DNA of 64,000 nucleotides from CAVYUC01 sp963771595 (GCA_963771595.1 CAVYUC010000015.1:1-64000); one strand, 5' to 3'; shown: positions 43,977-52,753, numbered from the stretch's first letter. The notes: generated by a model not told the origin, from the sequence alone. A program made the numbers and translations.

Positions 43977-44013
43977 ACTCCCTTCTCTTTTGGAGAGGGG
44001 CCGGGGGTGAGGC
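43977..44013 (+). repeat. REP-like repeat (CTCCCTTCTC...GGAGAGGGGCCGGGGGTGAGG), copy 1
   Basis: A short palindrome (CCCTTCTCTTTTGGAGAGGGG type) followed by CCGGGGGTGAGG. This motif recurs widely in Bacteroidota intergenic regions. It lies between the oxidoreductase and isomerase genes and ends about 17 bp before the isomerase ATG, where it could affect the shared transcript. Confidence 0.65.
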
Positions 44014-44030
44014 TCTTTAAACTTTTAAAT

Positions 44031-45032
44031 ATGGCACGACCAGTAACACTTTTTACAGGACAATGGGCCGATCTTCCCATTGAAACCATCTGCCAGAAAG
44101 CAAAAGATTTCGGTTACGACGGACTGGAATTATGCTGCTGGGGCGATCACATGGAAATCAATAAAGCCGATCAGCAATATTGTAACGACCGAAAAGCACT
44201 TCTCGCTAAATATGATTTGAAATTATTTGCCATTTCCAATCATCTGGTTGGACAATGCGTAAGTGATGCAATTATTGACGAACGCCATAAAGGAATTCTC
44301 CCGGATTATATCTGGGGCGATGGTGATCCGGAAGGTGTGCGCCAGCGAGCTGCCAAAGAGATGATTAAAACTGCTGAAGTGGCAAACATGCTTGGCCTCG
44401 ATACAGTCGTTGGTTTCACCGGCAGCCCCGTCTGGCATATGTTGTATTCCTTTCCGCCAATTCCCGAAGGAAGAATTGAAAAAGGATATGAGGATTTTGC
44501 AAAACGCTGGATTCCAATATTGGATGAATACCAAAAGCTTGGGGTAAAATTTGCGTTGGAAGCACATCCTACTGAAATTGCCTTCGATATTCATTCGGCA
44601 CATTTAACTTTGCAGGCGCTGAATAATCATCCGGCATTTGGTTTTAATTTCGATCCAAGTCATTTGGGATACCAACATGTGGATTATGTTCGTTTCATCT
44701 ATGAATTTGCGGATCGTATTTTTCATGTTCATATGAAAGATGCTTACTGGAGCGATGTTCCGGAAAGTGTGGGTGTTTTTGGCGGTCATATGGAGTTTGG
44801 CGATAACCGCCGTTACTGGAATTTCCGCAGCCTTGGACACGGGAAAGTGTACTTTGAAAACATTATCCGTGCTTTAAATGATATCGGTTATAATGGCCCG
44901 CTTTCGGTAGAATGGGAAGATAGCGGTATGAACCGCGAAGCCGGTGCCACCGAAGCTTGTCAGTTTGTAAAAAAAGTTGATTTTGCGCCATCGGATGTAG
45001 CTTTTGACGACGCAATGCAAAAAGAAAAATAA
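44031..45032 (+). CDS. Sugar phosphate isomerase/epimerase (TIM barrel), copy 1
   Basis: A 333-residue enzyme of the AP-endonuclease 2/xylose isomerase-like family. The metal site is visible in FALEAHPTEIAFDIHS, FNFDPSHLGYQHVDYVRF, RIFHVHMKDAYW and LSVEWEDSGMN. The frame is open 8 codons further upstream, into the REP-like repeat, but ATG 44031 gives the family N-terminus (ARPVTLFTGQWADLPIE). It differs from copy 2 (48331-49332) in a single residue (Asn versus Asp). With the two Gfo/Idh/MocA enzymes it probably acts on keto-sugars or inositol-like compounds. Confidence 0.88.
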   Translation: MARPVTLFTGQWADLPIETICQKAKDFGYDGLELCCWGDHMEINKADQQYCNDRKALLAKYDLKLFAISNHLVGQCVSDAIIDERHKGILPDYIWGDGDPEGVRQRAAKEMIKTAEVANMLGLDTVVGFTGSPVWHMLYSFPPIPEGRIEKGYEDFAKRWIPILDEYQKLGVKFALEAHPTEIAFDIHSAHLTLQALNNHPAFGFNFDPSHLGYQHVDYVRFIYEFADRIFHVHMKDAYWSDVPESVGVFGGHMEFGDNRRYWNFRSLGHGKVYFENIIRALNDIGYNGPLSVEWEDSGMNREAGATEACQFVKKVDFAPSDVAFDDAMQKEK

Positions 45033-45095
45033 TTGTAAAGATGCCGGATGGCAGAGCACATTCCTATCAGAATTCCGGCGTAATAATTCAAAATA

Positions 45096-46406
45096 ATGAC
45101 AAACAGAAGAACTTTTATTAGAAATTCAACACTGGCTGCTGCCGGTGTAGGACTGGCTGCAACAATGCCAATGGCTGCCTGCGTGGGTGCCAACGAAAAA
45201 TTAGTATGCGGCTTAATCGGGTCGAATGGTATGGGATTTGCCGATTTGCAGGCTTTTCTCCGCCAGCCGAATACCGAATGTGCCGCAATTGCCGATGTGG
45301 ATGAAAATGTACTGAACCGCAGACTGGCAGATACAGAAAAAATTCAGGGTACAAGACCAAAAGGATTTAAGGATTACCGTAAGCTTTTGGAAGAACCGGG
45401 TATCGATGTAATTATAATTGGAACACCCGACCACTGGCATTGCCTGCCAATGGTGGAGGCCAGCCAGCTGGGAAAAGATGTGTATTGTGAAAAGCCACTC
45501 GGTAATTCCATTGAAGAAATCAACATTATGGAGCGTGCTGCAAAAAGATACAACACAGTTGTTCAGGTTGGAATGTGGCAGCGCAGTGATCCGCACTGGC
45601 GGGATGCAGTGGAATATGTAAAGTCAGGTAAATTAGGCAAAATACGAACCGTACGAACCTGGGCTTACCAGGGTTGGATGGAGCCGGTACCGGTTAAACC
45701 GGATGGTGAAGCTCCGGCAGGTGTTGATTATGATTTCTGGCTGGGGCCAGCCCGCAAAAGACCATTTAATCCAAATCGGTTTCATTTTAATTTCAGGTGG
45801 TTTTATGATTATGCCGGCGGTTTAATGACCGACTGGGGCGTTCACATTATCGATTATGGTTTATTTGGAATGGGCGATCCTTCCCCAAAATCGATAATGG
45901 CAATGGGTGGTAAATTTGCCTACGAGGATGATGCTTCGGAAACTCCTGATACTTTGCAGGCGCTGTATGAATTTGACGGACACACCATGTTGTGGGATCA
46001 CGGAACCGGAATCGATGGTGGCCATTTTGGACGCAACCATGGTGTTGGTTTTGTAGGAAACAACGGCACATTGGTTGTCGATCGCGGCGGCTGGGAAGTA
46101 ATTCCAGAGAAAAAGAAAAACAAGGATTTAATCGAACGCGTTGATTTAATAAAAGGTACCGGAAAAGGGCTGGATTTACATATGGAGAATTTTATTGATG
46201 GAGTAAAAACACGAAATCAGGATTTAAATGCAAATATTACGGTAGCCGCAAATACTGCACGCGTTGCTCATCTTGGAAACATTGCACACCGCACCGGAAA
46301 ACGGTTGTACTGGGATACTGCAGCAAGTAAATTCATTGGCGATGATGAAGCAAATTCATACCTGACGCCTACTTACCGGGCACCCTGGAAATTGCCAAAT
46401 GTTTAA
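45096..46406 (+). CDS. Gfo/Idh/MocA-family oxidoreductase with Tat signal, copy 1
   Basis: A 436-residue exported oxidoreductase. The N-terminus TNRRTFIRNSTLAAAGVGLA is a twin-arginine signal with a lipobox-like MAAC. The core has CGLIGSNGMGFADLQAFL (Rossmann), IIIGTPDHWHCLPMVEA, DVYCEKPLGNSIEEIN (E-K-P) and MTDWGVHIIDYGLFGMG (D...H). Exported members often oxidise sugars or take part in 3-keto-glycoside turnover in Bacteroidota. The protein is identical to copy 2 although about 15 silent differences separate the genes, clustered in 45375-45975. Confidence 0.9.
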   Translation: MTNRRTFIRNSTLAAAGVGLAATMPMAACVGANEKLVCGLIGSNGMGFADLQAFLRQPNTECAAIADVDENVLNRRLADTEKIQGTRPKGFKDYRKLLEEPGIDVIIIGTPDHWHCLPMVEASQLGKDVYCEKPLGNSIEEINIMERAAKRYNTVVQVGMWQRSDPHWRDAVEYVKSGKLGKIRTVRTWAYQGWMEPVPVKPDGEAPAGVDYDFWLGPARKRPFNPNRFHFNFRWFYDYAGGLMTDWGVHIIDYGLFGMGDPSPKSIMAMGGKFAYEDDASETPDTLQALYEFDGHTMLWDHGTGIDGGHFGRNHGVGFVGNNGTLVVDRGGWEVIPEKKKNKDLIERVDLIKGTGKGLDLHMENFIDGVKTRNQDLNANITVAANTARVAHLGNIAHRTGKRLYWDTAASKFIGDDEANSYLTPTYRAPWKLPNV

Positions 46407-46427
46407 AAGATATTAAAATGAATTCAA

Positions 46428-46451
46428 AAGCAGGTTTTTAAAGGCCTGCTT
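46428..46451. terminator. Terminator between convergent genes, copy 1
   Basis: AAGCAGG-TTTTTAAAGG-CCTGCTT followed by T-run, 22 bp after the oxidoreductase stop and just before the stop of the convergent barrel-protein gene. Confidence 0.8.
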
Positions 46452-46455
46452 TTTT

Positions 46456-47040
46456 TCAAAATTTAATTCCCGCCATAAAATTCCATACAAAACCATCGCA
46501 ATTGTACGAACCGTGCCAGAAACTTGTCAACATGGAGAGTTCAGTTCCTAAAAATAATTTCTCCCTGTTCAGCAGCCTGAAATGAATCGTATGAATTAAT
46601 CCTTTATTGAATTCCTTGCCGAACGATGCATTTGTATAAGGATAACCGCCGTGACGTATTCCACCATAAGAATGGGCCATTTTGCCAAAAAGAAATCCGC
46701 TCTTCAATTTAAAAAATTCTCCGCTTCCGTTAAAAGGTGTATAGACAAGCGAACCGGCAAATGCAAAATATCCTGTCAGATCATAATTATAACCATAAGT
46801 ATATTCAGCTCCGCTGTTAAAGGAAATATTCTCCTGGCGCCAGCCGGAACTGCTTATCAATCGCGGCTCAAAACCGAAATGCTGATTCACCGGAATAAAG
46901 TAAGTTGCAGTTAATGCGACTGCCCGAACATCGCCCCATCCAAAAAATGATGGCCCAACACCAATGGAAAGTTCCTTGTTATTTTGGGCAAAAGATAGCA
47001 AGGATAATAACAAAAAAATACCGGTTAATTTGATTTTCAT
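46456..47040 (-). CDS. Small outer-membrane beta-barrel-like protein, copy 1
   Basis: A 194-residue product with signal peptide KIKLTGIFLLLSLLSFAQ. The remainder alternates aromatic/hydrophobic and polar residues in strands such as VGPSFFGWGDVRAVALTATY, YDLTGYFAFAGSLVYTPF and HTIHFRLLNREKLFLGTEL, and ends in VWNFMAGIKF with a terminal aromatic residue, as in outer-membrane barrels. Function unknown. It is opposite in direction to the rest of the cluster and identical in copy 2. Confidence 0.7.
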   Translation of the reverse strand: MKIKLTGIFLLLSLLSFAQNNKELSIGVGPSFFGWGDVRAVALTATYFIPVNQHFGFEPRLISSSGWRQENISFNSGAEYTYGYNYDLTGYFAFAGSLVYTPFNGSGEFFKLKSGFLFGKMAHSYGGIRHGGYPYTNASFGKEFNKGLIHTIHFRLLNREKLFLGTELSMLTSFWHGSYNCDGFVWNFMAGIKF

Positions 47041-47229
47041 GAAAGTTGATTTTAGTTGATGGTTTCAAATATAACGAACAAAAGAAATAATCAAAACCCA
47101 TAAACTTTTTATTTATCAGAATTAATATTTTAACCTGATTTAAAAGTCTTCTCCCGAAAAAACTTCCACCACTGAAAAAAATACCGTAATTTTAAGCATT
47201 ACGATAAATAACCAAAATTTTAAAAAATT

Positions 47230-48237
47230 ATGACATACGTACCACAAGAAAACCGTTACGATTTAATGAAGTACAACCGCTGCGGAAAGTGGGGTTTAAA
47301 ACTTCCTGCTGTTTCACTGGGTTTGTGGCATAATTTCGGGGGAATTGACACCCTGGAAAACGGCCGCAACATGTTGCACCGCGCTTTTGATTTGGGAATT
47401 ACCCATTTCGATTTGGCCAATAATTACGGACCGCCTCCCGGTTCAGCAGAAGAAAATTTTGGCCGGATTTTGCGTCAGGATTTTGCTGCATACCGTGATG
47501 AATTAATCATTTCGTCGAAAGCCGGCTACCTGATGTGGCCCGGACCTTACGGAGAATGGGGAAGCCGCAAGTATGTGCTTGCAAGTCTCGACCAAAGCCT
47601 GAAACGAATGGGACTGGAATATGTAGATATCTTCTATTCTCACCGCCCTGATCCGGATACTCCGCTGGAAGAAACAATGATGGCACTGGACAGGGCAGTT
47701 GGTTCCGGAAAAGCACTGTATGTTGGAATTTCCAATTACCCGGCAGATATGACAAAAGAAGCATCCAAAATTTTGAAGGAACTGGGTACGCCCTGTCTGA
47801 TTCATCAACCCCGCTATTCGATGTTTGAGCGCTGGGTGGAAGCAGGCGAAGAAAATGCCATTCGGATTCGGGTTTATGGAGATAAGGGAGGTTTGGACTG
47901 GGAACAAATGGAGCCCAATACTTTAACCGCAAAATGGCACGGGCAGCCAACTCAGATTTTCCGCGTGGGCACCAGCCTGGACAGTAAAATTGCTGCGCAC
48001 AATACACGCACTCCGGGAGGACATCCGGAAGGATATCTGGAAGCATTTGCCAATATTTACCGCAATTTTTCGTTAACAGTTCGTGCTAAAATGAACGACG
48101 AGGAACCCACTCCCGAAATGCTCGATTTTCCGGGTGTGGAAGATGGAATCCGCGGAATGCAGTTCATTGATGCAGTTGTAAAAGCAGGATACGACGATAA
48201 CCACAAAATGGGTGAAATTTGGGGAATGAGAATATAA
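47230..48237 (+). CDS. Chimeric ORF: aldo/keto reductase N-terminus fused to Gfo/Idh/MocA C-terminus
   Basis: The first 204 residues are a YghZ-like aldo/keto reductase (CGKWGLKLPAVSLGLWHNFG, ITHFDLANNYGPPPG, LIISSKAGYLMWPG, YVDIFYSHRPD), including the Asp, Tyr, Lys and His of the catalytic tetrad. At base 47842 it passes in frame into the last 131 residues of the Gfo/Idh/MocA enzyme (AGEENAIRIRVYGDKGGLDW to GEIWGMRI). The reductase part lacks its C-terminal NADPH-binding region, and the oxidoreductase part lacks its Rossmann domain. The fusion is the junction product of the tandem duplication, so it is probably not a functional enzyme. It does keep the intact C-terminus lost from the gene at 42768. 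Confidence 0.88.
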   Translation: MTYVPQENRYDLMKYNRCGKWGLKLPAVSLGLWHNFGGIDTLENGRNMLHRAFDLGITHFDLANNYGPPPGSAEENFGRILRQDFAAYRDELIISSKAGYLMWPGPYGEWGSRKYVLASLDQSLKRMGLEYVDIFYSHRPDPDTPLEETMMALDRAVGSGKALYVGISNYPADMTKEASKILKELGTPCLIHQPRYSMFERWVEAGEENAIRIRVYGDKGGLDWEQMEPNTLTAKWHGQPTQIFRVGTSLDSKIAAHNTRTPGGHPEGYLEAFANIYRNFSLTVRAKMNDEEPTPEMLDFPGVEDGIRGMQFIDAVVKAGYDDNHKMGEIWGMRI

Positions 48238-48276
48238 AGTGAAAATAAGTAGTACAAAAAATAACAGACCTTTCTT

Positions 48277-48313
48277 ACTCCCTTCTCTTTGGGAGAGGGG
48301 CCGGGGGTGAGGC
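48277..48313 (+). repeat. REP-like repeat, copy 2
   Basis: Same element as 43977-44013 with one substitution (TTTTGG to TTTGGG). Lies 17 bp before the second isomerase ATG. Confidence 0.65.
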
Positions 48314-48330
48314 TCTTTAAACTTTTAAAT

Positions 48331-49332
48331 ATGGCACGACCAGTAACACTTTTTACAGGACAATGGGCCGATCTTCCCATTGAAACCATCTGCCAGAAAG
48401 CAAAAGATTTCGGTTACGACGGACTGGAATTATGCTGCTGGGGCGATCACATGGAAATCGATAAAGCCGATCAGCAATATTGTAACGACCGAAAAGCACT
48501 TCTCGCTAAATATGATTTGAAATTATTTGCCATTTCCAATCATCTGGTTGGACAATGCGTAAGTGATGCAATTATTGACGAACGCCATAAAGGAATTCTC
48601 CCGGATTATATCTGGGGCGATGGTGATCCGGAAGGTGTGCGCCAGCGAGCTGCCAAAGAGATGATTAAAACTGCTGAAGTGGCAAACATGCTTGGCCTCG
48701 ATACAGTCGTTGGTTTCACCGGCAGCCCCGTCTGGCATATGTTGTATTCCTTTCCGCCAATTCCCGAAGGAAGAATTGAAAAAGGATATGAGGATTTTGC
48801 AAAACGCTGGATTCCAATATTGGATGAATACCAAAAGCTTGGGGTAAAATTTGCGTTGGAAGCACATCCTACTGAAATTGCCTTCGATATTCATTCGGCA
48901 CATTTAACTTTGCAGGCGCTGAATAATCATCCGGCATTTGGTTTTAATTTCGATCCAAGTCATTTGGGATACCAACATGTGGATTATGTTCGTTTCATCT
49001 ATGAATTTGCGGATCGTATTTTTCATGTTCATATGAAAGATGCTTACTGGAGCGATGTTCCGGAAAGTGTGGGTGTTTTTGGCGGTCATATGGAGTTTGG
49101 CGATAACCGCCGTTACTGGAATTTCCGCAGCCTTGGACACGGGAAAGTGTACTTTGAAAACATTATCCGTGCTTTAAATGATATCGGTTATAATGGCCCG
49201 CTTTCGGTAGAATGGGAAGATAGCGGTATGAACCGCGAAGCCGGTGCCACCGAAGCTTGTCAGTTTGTAAAAAAAGTTGATTTTGCGCCATCGGATGTAG
49301 CTTTTGACGACGCAATGCAAAAAGAAAAATAA
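48331..49332 (+). CDS. Sugar phosphate isomerase/epimerase (TIM barrel), copy 2
   Basis: Duplicate of 44031-45032 with one residue changed (Asp instead of Asn in the segment MEIxKADQQYCN). All metal-site motifs are kept. It follows the fused ORF rather than a complete oxidoreductase gene, but promoter sequences, if located in the intergenic REP-like region, are duplicated as well. Confidence 0.88.
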   Translation: MARPVTLFTGQWADLPIETICQKAKDFGYDGLELCCWGDHMEIDKADQQYCNDRKALLAKYDLKLFAISNHLVGQCVSDAIIDERHKGILPDYIWGDGDPEGVRQRAAKEMIKTAEVANMLGLDTVVGFTGSPVWHMLYSFPPIPEGRIEKGYEDFAKRWIPILDEYQKLGVKFALEAHPTEIAFDIHSAHLTLQALNNHPAFGFNFDPSHLGYQHVDYVRFIYEFADRIFHVHMKDAYWSDVPESVGVFGGHMEFGDNRRYWNFRSLGHGKVYFENIIRALNDIGYNGPLSVEWEDSGMNREAGATEACQFVKKVDFAPSDVAFDDAMQKEK

Positions 49333-49395
49333 TTGTAAAGATGCCGGATGGCAGAGCACATTCCTATCAGAATTCCGGCGTAATAATTCAAAATA

Positions 49396-50706
49396 ATGAC
49401 AAACAGAAGAACTTTTATTAGAAATTCAACACTGGCTGCTGCCGGTGTAGGACTGGCTGCAACAATGCCAATGGCTGCCTGCGTGGGTGCCAACGAAAAA
49501 TTAGTATGCGGCTTAATCGGGTCGAATGGTATGGGATTTGCCGATTTGCAGGCTTTTCTCCGCCAGCCGAATACCGAATGTGCCGCAATTGCCGATGTGG
49601 ATGAAAATGTACTGAACCGCAGACTGGCAGATACAGAAAAAATTCAGGGTACAAGACCAAAAGGATTTAAGGATTACCGTAAGCTTTTGGAAGAGCCGGG
49701 TATCGATGTAATTATCATTGGAACACCCGACCACTGGCATTGTCTGCCAATGGTAGAGGCCAGCCAGCTGGGTAAAGATGTGTACTGTGAAAAGCCACTC
49801 GGTAATTCCATTGAAGAAATCAACATTATGGAGCGTGCTGCAAAAAGATACAACACAGTTGTTCAGGTTGGAATGTGGCAGCGCAGTGATCCGCACTGGC
49901 GGGATGCAGTGGAATATGTAAAGTCAGGTAAATTAGGCAAAATACGAACCGTACGAACCTGGGCATACCAGGGTTGGATGGAGCCGGTGCCGGTTAAACC
50001 GGATGGTGAAGCTCCGGCCGGTGTAGACTATGATTTCTGGCTGGGGCCAGCCCGCAAAAGGCCATTTAATCCAAATCGGTTTCATTTTAATTTCAGGTGG
50101 TTTTATGATTATGCCGGCGGTTTAATGACCGACTGGGGCGTTCACATTATCGATTATGGTTTATTTGGAATGGGCGATCCTTCCCCAAAATCGATAATGG
50201 CAATGGGTGGTAAATTTGCCTACGAAGATGATGCTTCTGAAACTCCTGATACTTTGCAGGCGCTGTATGAATTTGACGGACATACCATGTTGTGGGATCA
50301 CGGAACCGGAATCGATGGTGGCCATTTTGGACGCAACCATGGTGTTGGTTTTGTAGGAAACAACGGCACATTGGTTGTCGATCGCGGCGGCTGGGAAGTA
50401 ATTCCAGAGAAAAAGAAAAACAAGGATTTAATCGAACGCGTTGATTTAATAAAAGGTACCGGAAAAGGGCTGGATTTACATATGGAGAATTTTATTGATG
50501 GAGTAAAAACACGAAATCAGGATTTAAATGCAAATATTACGGTAGCCGCAAATACTGCACGCGTTGCTCATCTTGGAAACATTGCACACCGCACCGGAAA
50601 ACGGTTGTACTGGGATACTGCAGCAAGTAAATTCATTGGCGATGATGAAGCAAATTCATACCTGACGCCTACTTACCGGGCACCCTGGAAATTGCCAAAT
50701 GTTTAA
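49396..50706 (+). CDS. Gfo/Idh/MocA-family oxidoreductase with Tat signal, copy 2
   Basis: Encodes the same 436-residue protein as 45096-46406, Tat signal and catalytic motifs included. About 15 third-position differences separate the two genes and none changes the protein, so both copies have been kept under selection, or one carries a conversion tract from a close relative. Confidence 0.9.
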   Translation: MTNRRTFIRNSTLAAAGVGLAATMPMAACVGANEKLVCGLIGSNGMGFADLQAFLRQPNTECAAIADVDENVLNRRLADTEKIQGTRPKGFKDYRKLLEEPGIDVIIIGTPDHWHCLPMVEASQLGKDVYCEKPLGNSIEEINIMERAAKRYNTVVQVGMWQRSDPHWRDAVEYVKSGKLGKIRTVRTWAYQGWMEPVPVKPDGEAPAGVDYDFWLGPARKRPFNPNRFHFNFRWFYDYAGGLMTDWGVHIIDYGLFGMGDPSPKSIMAMGGKFAYEDDASETPDTLQALYEFDGHTMLWDHGTGIDGGHFGRNHGVGFVGNNGTLVVDRGGWEVIPEKKKNKDLIERVDLIKGTGKGLDLHMENFIDGVKTRNQDLNANITVAANTARVAHLGNIAHRTGKRLYWDTAASKFIGDDEANSYLTPTYRAPWKLPNV

Positions 50707-50727
50707 AAGATATTAAAATGAATTCAA

Positions 50728-50751
50728 AAGCAGGTTTTTAAAGGCCTGCTT
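50728..50751. terminator. Terminator between convergent genes, copy 2
   Basis: Same AAGCAGG/CCTGCTT hairpin with T-run as at 46428-46451. Confidence 0.8.
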
Positions 50752-50755
50752 TTTT

Positions 50756-51340
50756 TCAGAATTTAATTCCCGCCATAAAATTCCATACAAAACCATCGCA
50801 ATTGTACGAACCGTGCCAGAAACTTGTCAACATGGAGAGTTCAGTTCCTAAAAATAATTTCTCCCTGTTCAGCAGCCTGAAATGAATCGTATGAATTAAT
50901 CCTTTATTGAATTCCTTGCCGAACGATGCATTTGTATAAGGATAACCGCCGTGACGTATTCCACCATAAGAATGGGCCATTTTGCCAAAAAGAAATCCGC
51001 TCTTCAATTTAAAAAATTCTCCGCTTCCGTTAAAAGGTGTATAGACAAGCGAACCGGCAAATGCAAAATATCCTGTCAGATCATAATTATAACCATAAGT
51101 ATATTCAGCTCCGCTGTTAAAGGAAATATTCTCCTGGCGCCAGCCGGAACTGCTTATCAATCGCGGCTCAAAACCGAAATGCTGATTCACCGGAATAAAG
51201 TAAGTTGCAGTTAATGCGACTGCCCGAACATCGCCCCATCCAAAAAATGATGGCCCAACACCAATGGAAAGTTCCTTGTTATTTTGGGCAAAAGATAGCA
51301 AGGATAATAACAAAAAAATACCGGTTAATTTGATTTTCAT
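50756..51340 (-). CDS. Small outer-membrane beta-barrel-like protein, copy 2
   Basis: Same 194-residue product as 46456-47040; the genes differ by one silent change near the stop. Signal peptide and terminal aromatic strand as in copy 1. Confidence 0.7.
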   Translation of the reverse strand: MKIKLTGIFLLLSLLSFAQNNKELSIGVGPSFFGWGDVRAVALTATYFIPVNQHFGFEPRLISSSGWRQENISFNSGAEYTYGYNYDLTGYFAFAGSLVYTPFNGSGEFFKLKSGFLFGKMAHSYGGIRHGGYPYTNASFGKEFNKGLIHTIHFRLLNREKLFLGTELSMLTSFWHGSYNCDGFVWNFMAGIKF

Positions 51341-51529
51341 GAAAGTTGATTTTAGTTGATGGTTTCAAATATAACGAACAAAAGAAATAATCAAAACCCA
51401 TAAACTTTTTATTTATCAGAATTAATATTTTAACCTGATTTAAAAGTCTTCTCCCGAAAAAACTTCCACCACTGAAAAAAATACCGTAATTTTAAGCATT
51501 ACGATAAATAACCAAAATTTTAAAAAATT

Positions 51530-52513
51530 ATGACATACGTACCACAAGAAAACCGTTACGATTTAATGAAGTACAACCGCTGCGGAAAGTGGGGTTTAAA
51601 ACTTCCTGCTGTTTCACTGGGTTTGTGGCATAATTTCGGGGGAATTGACACCCTGGAAAACGGCCGCAACATGTTGCACCGCGCTTTTGATTTGGGAATT
51701 ACCCATTTCGATTTGGCCAATAATTACGGACCGCCTCCCGGTTCAGCAGAAGAAAATTTTGGCCGGATTTTGCGTCAGGATTTTGCTGCATACCGTGATG
51801 AATTAATCATTTCGTCGAAAGCCGGCTACCTGATGTGGCCCGGACCTTACGGAGAATGGGGAAGCCGCAAGTATGTGCTTGCAAGTCTCGACCAAAGCCT
51901 GAAACGAATGGGACTGGAATATGTAGATATCTTCTATTCTCACCGCCCTGATCCGGATACTCCGCTGGAAGAAACAATGATGGCACTGGACAGGGCAGTT
52001 CGTTCCGGAAAAGCACTGTATGTTGGAATTTCCAATTACCCGGCAGATATGACAAAAGAAGCATCCAAAATTTTGAAGGAACTGGGTACGCCCTGTCTGA
52101 TTCATCAACCCCGCTATTCGATGTTTGAGCGCTGGGTGGAAGACGAATTGCTTGATGTTCTGGAAGAAGAAGGAATTGGCTGCATCCCGTTTTCACCGCT
52201 GGCACAAGGATTACTTACCGATAAATATCTGGATGGAATTCCGGATGATTCAAGAGCTGCCCGCAGTGTTTTTCTGAAAAAAGAAGATGTGGATGCTGCT
52301 CACGAAAAAATAGTAAAACTCAATGATCTTGCACAGGAAAGAGGTCAGTCACTGGCACAAATGGCGCTTGCATGGATTTTAAAAGACAAACGCATAACTT
52401 CGGTTCTCATTGGAGCAAGTTCAGTTAAACAGGTAGTAAATAATGTTGAAACATTAAATAAACTTGATTTTTCGGATGAAGAATTGCGGGAAATAAAAGA
52501 AACTATTAAGTAA
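51530..52513 (+). CDS. Aldo/keto reductase, YghZ-like (L-glyceraldehyde 3-phosphate reductase family), full length
   Basis: A 327-residue NADPH-dependent reductase very similar in motif order to E. coli YghZ: MKYNRCGKWGLKLPAVSLGL, FDLANNYGPPPGSAEENFGR, RDELIISSKAGYLMWPGPYG, MGLEYVDIFYSHRPDPDTPL, FSPLAQGLLTDKYLDGIP and the cofactor-binding SVLIGASSVKQVVNNVE. The family reduces small sugar aldehydes and methylglyoxal. This is the only complete copy; the one at 47230 is fused to another gene. It ends at a strong terminator that closes the cluster. Confidence 0.92.
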   Translation: MTYVPQENRYDLMKYNRCGKWGLKLPAVSLGLWHNFGGIDTLENGRNMLHRAFDLGITHFDLANNYGPPPGSAEENFGRILRQDFAAYRDELIISSKAGYLMWPGPYGEWGSRKYVLASLDQSLKRMGLEYVDIFYSHRPDPDTPLEETMMALDRAVRSGKALYVGISNYPADMTKEASKILKELGTPCLIHQPRYSMFERWVEDELLDVLEEEGIGCIPFSPLAQGLLTDKYLDGIPDDSRAARSVFLKKEDVDAAHEKIVKLNDLAQERGQSLAQMALAWILKDKRITSVLIGASSVKQVVNNVETLNKLDFSDEELREIKETIK

Positions 52514-52549
52514 AAGAGAAAGCCTGCATTTTGCAGGCTTTCTCTTTTT
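52512..52549 (+). terminator. Rho-independent terminator of the oxidoreductase cluster
   Basis: AAAAGAGAAAGCCTGC-ATTTT-GCAGGCTTTCTCTTTT, a perfect 16-bp stem ending in a T-run; it starts at the aldo/keto reductase stop codon. Confidence 0.9.
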
Positions 52550-52576
52550 ATCATTTTCAAATATTTCACTTTCACT

Positions 52577-52753
52577 TTAAAGACCTAACAATTTCTCAGC
52601 ACCCCAAAAAACAGCAAAAATAAAAGCTACTCCGGATACTGCTCCTGCTGCAAGTGAAAATAGTAAATTAACAGGAAATTTTTGTTTTTCATTTTTCGGA
52701 ATTGTCTTTATTACAATCCGGTTCTGATTTGTTTTTGTTTCCATAGTCTTCAT
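52577..52753 (-). CDS. Small membrane protein (58 aa)
   Basis: ATG at 52751-52753 opens 58 codons. A polar N-terminal half (KTMETKTNQNRIVIKTIPKN) is followed by one hydrophobic segment LLFSLAAGAVSGVAFIFAVF and ends WGAEKLLGL. The layout is that of a single-span inner-membrane protein with its N-terminus inside. It lies alone between the cluster terminator and pheS on the minus strand. No function is known. Confidence 0.55.
   Translation of the reverse strand: MKTMETKTNQNRIVIKTIPKNEKQKFPVNLLFSLAAGAVSGVAFIFAVFWGAEKLLGL

Larger units (their letters stand above)
43543..47842 (+). repeat. 4,300-bp tandem direct duplication, copy 1
   Basis: Bases 43543-47842 are repeated as 47843-52142 with no length difference: corresponding starts (44031/48331, 45096/49396, 46456/50756, 47230/51530) differ by exactly 4,300. 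I count about 33 substitutions, roughly 0.8%. Copy 1 begins inside the Gfo/Idh/MocA gene and ends inside the aldo/keto reductase gene. The novel junction at 47842/47843 has at most one base of homology, which points to illegitimate rather than homologous recombination. Confidence 0.95.
47843..52142 (+). repeat. 4,300-bp tandem direct duplication, copy 2
   Basis: Second copy of 43543-47842. It begins within the fused ORF and ends inside the full-length aldo/keto reductase, after which unique sequence resumes (GACGAATTGC). Differences from copy 1 are concentrated in the first 375 bp and in the Tat-oxidoreductase gene; most of the remaining sequence is identical. Confidence 0.95.

Noticed and set aside
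44223..44603. 126-codon minus-strand frame occurring twice (also 48523-48903)
   Set aside because: Conserved only because the isomerase gene on the other strand is duplicated.
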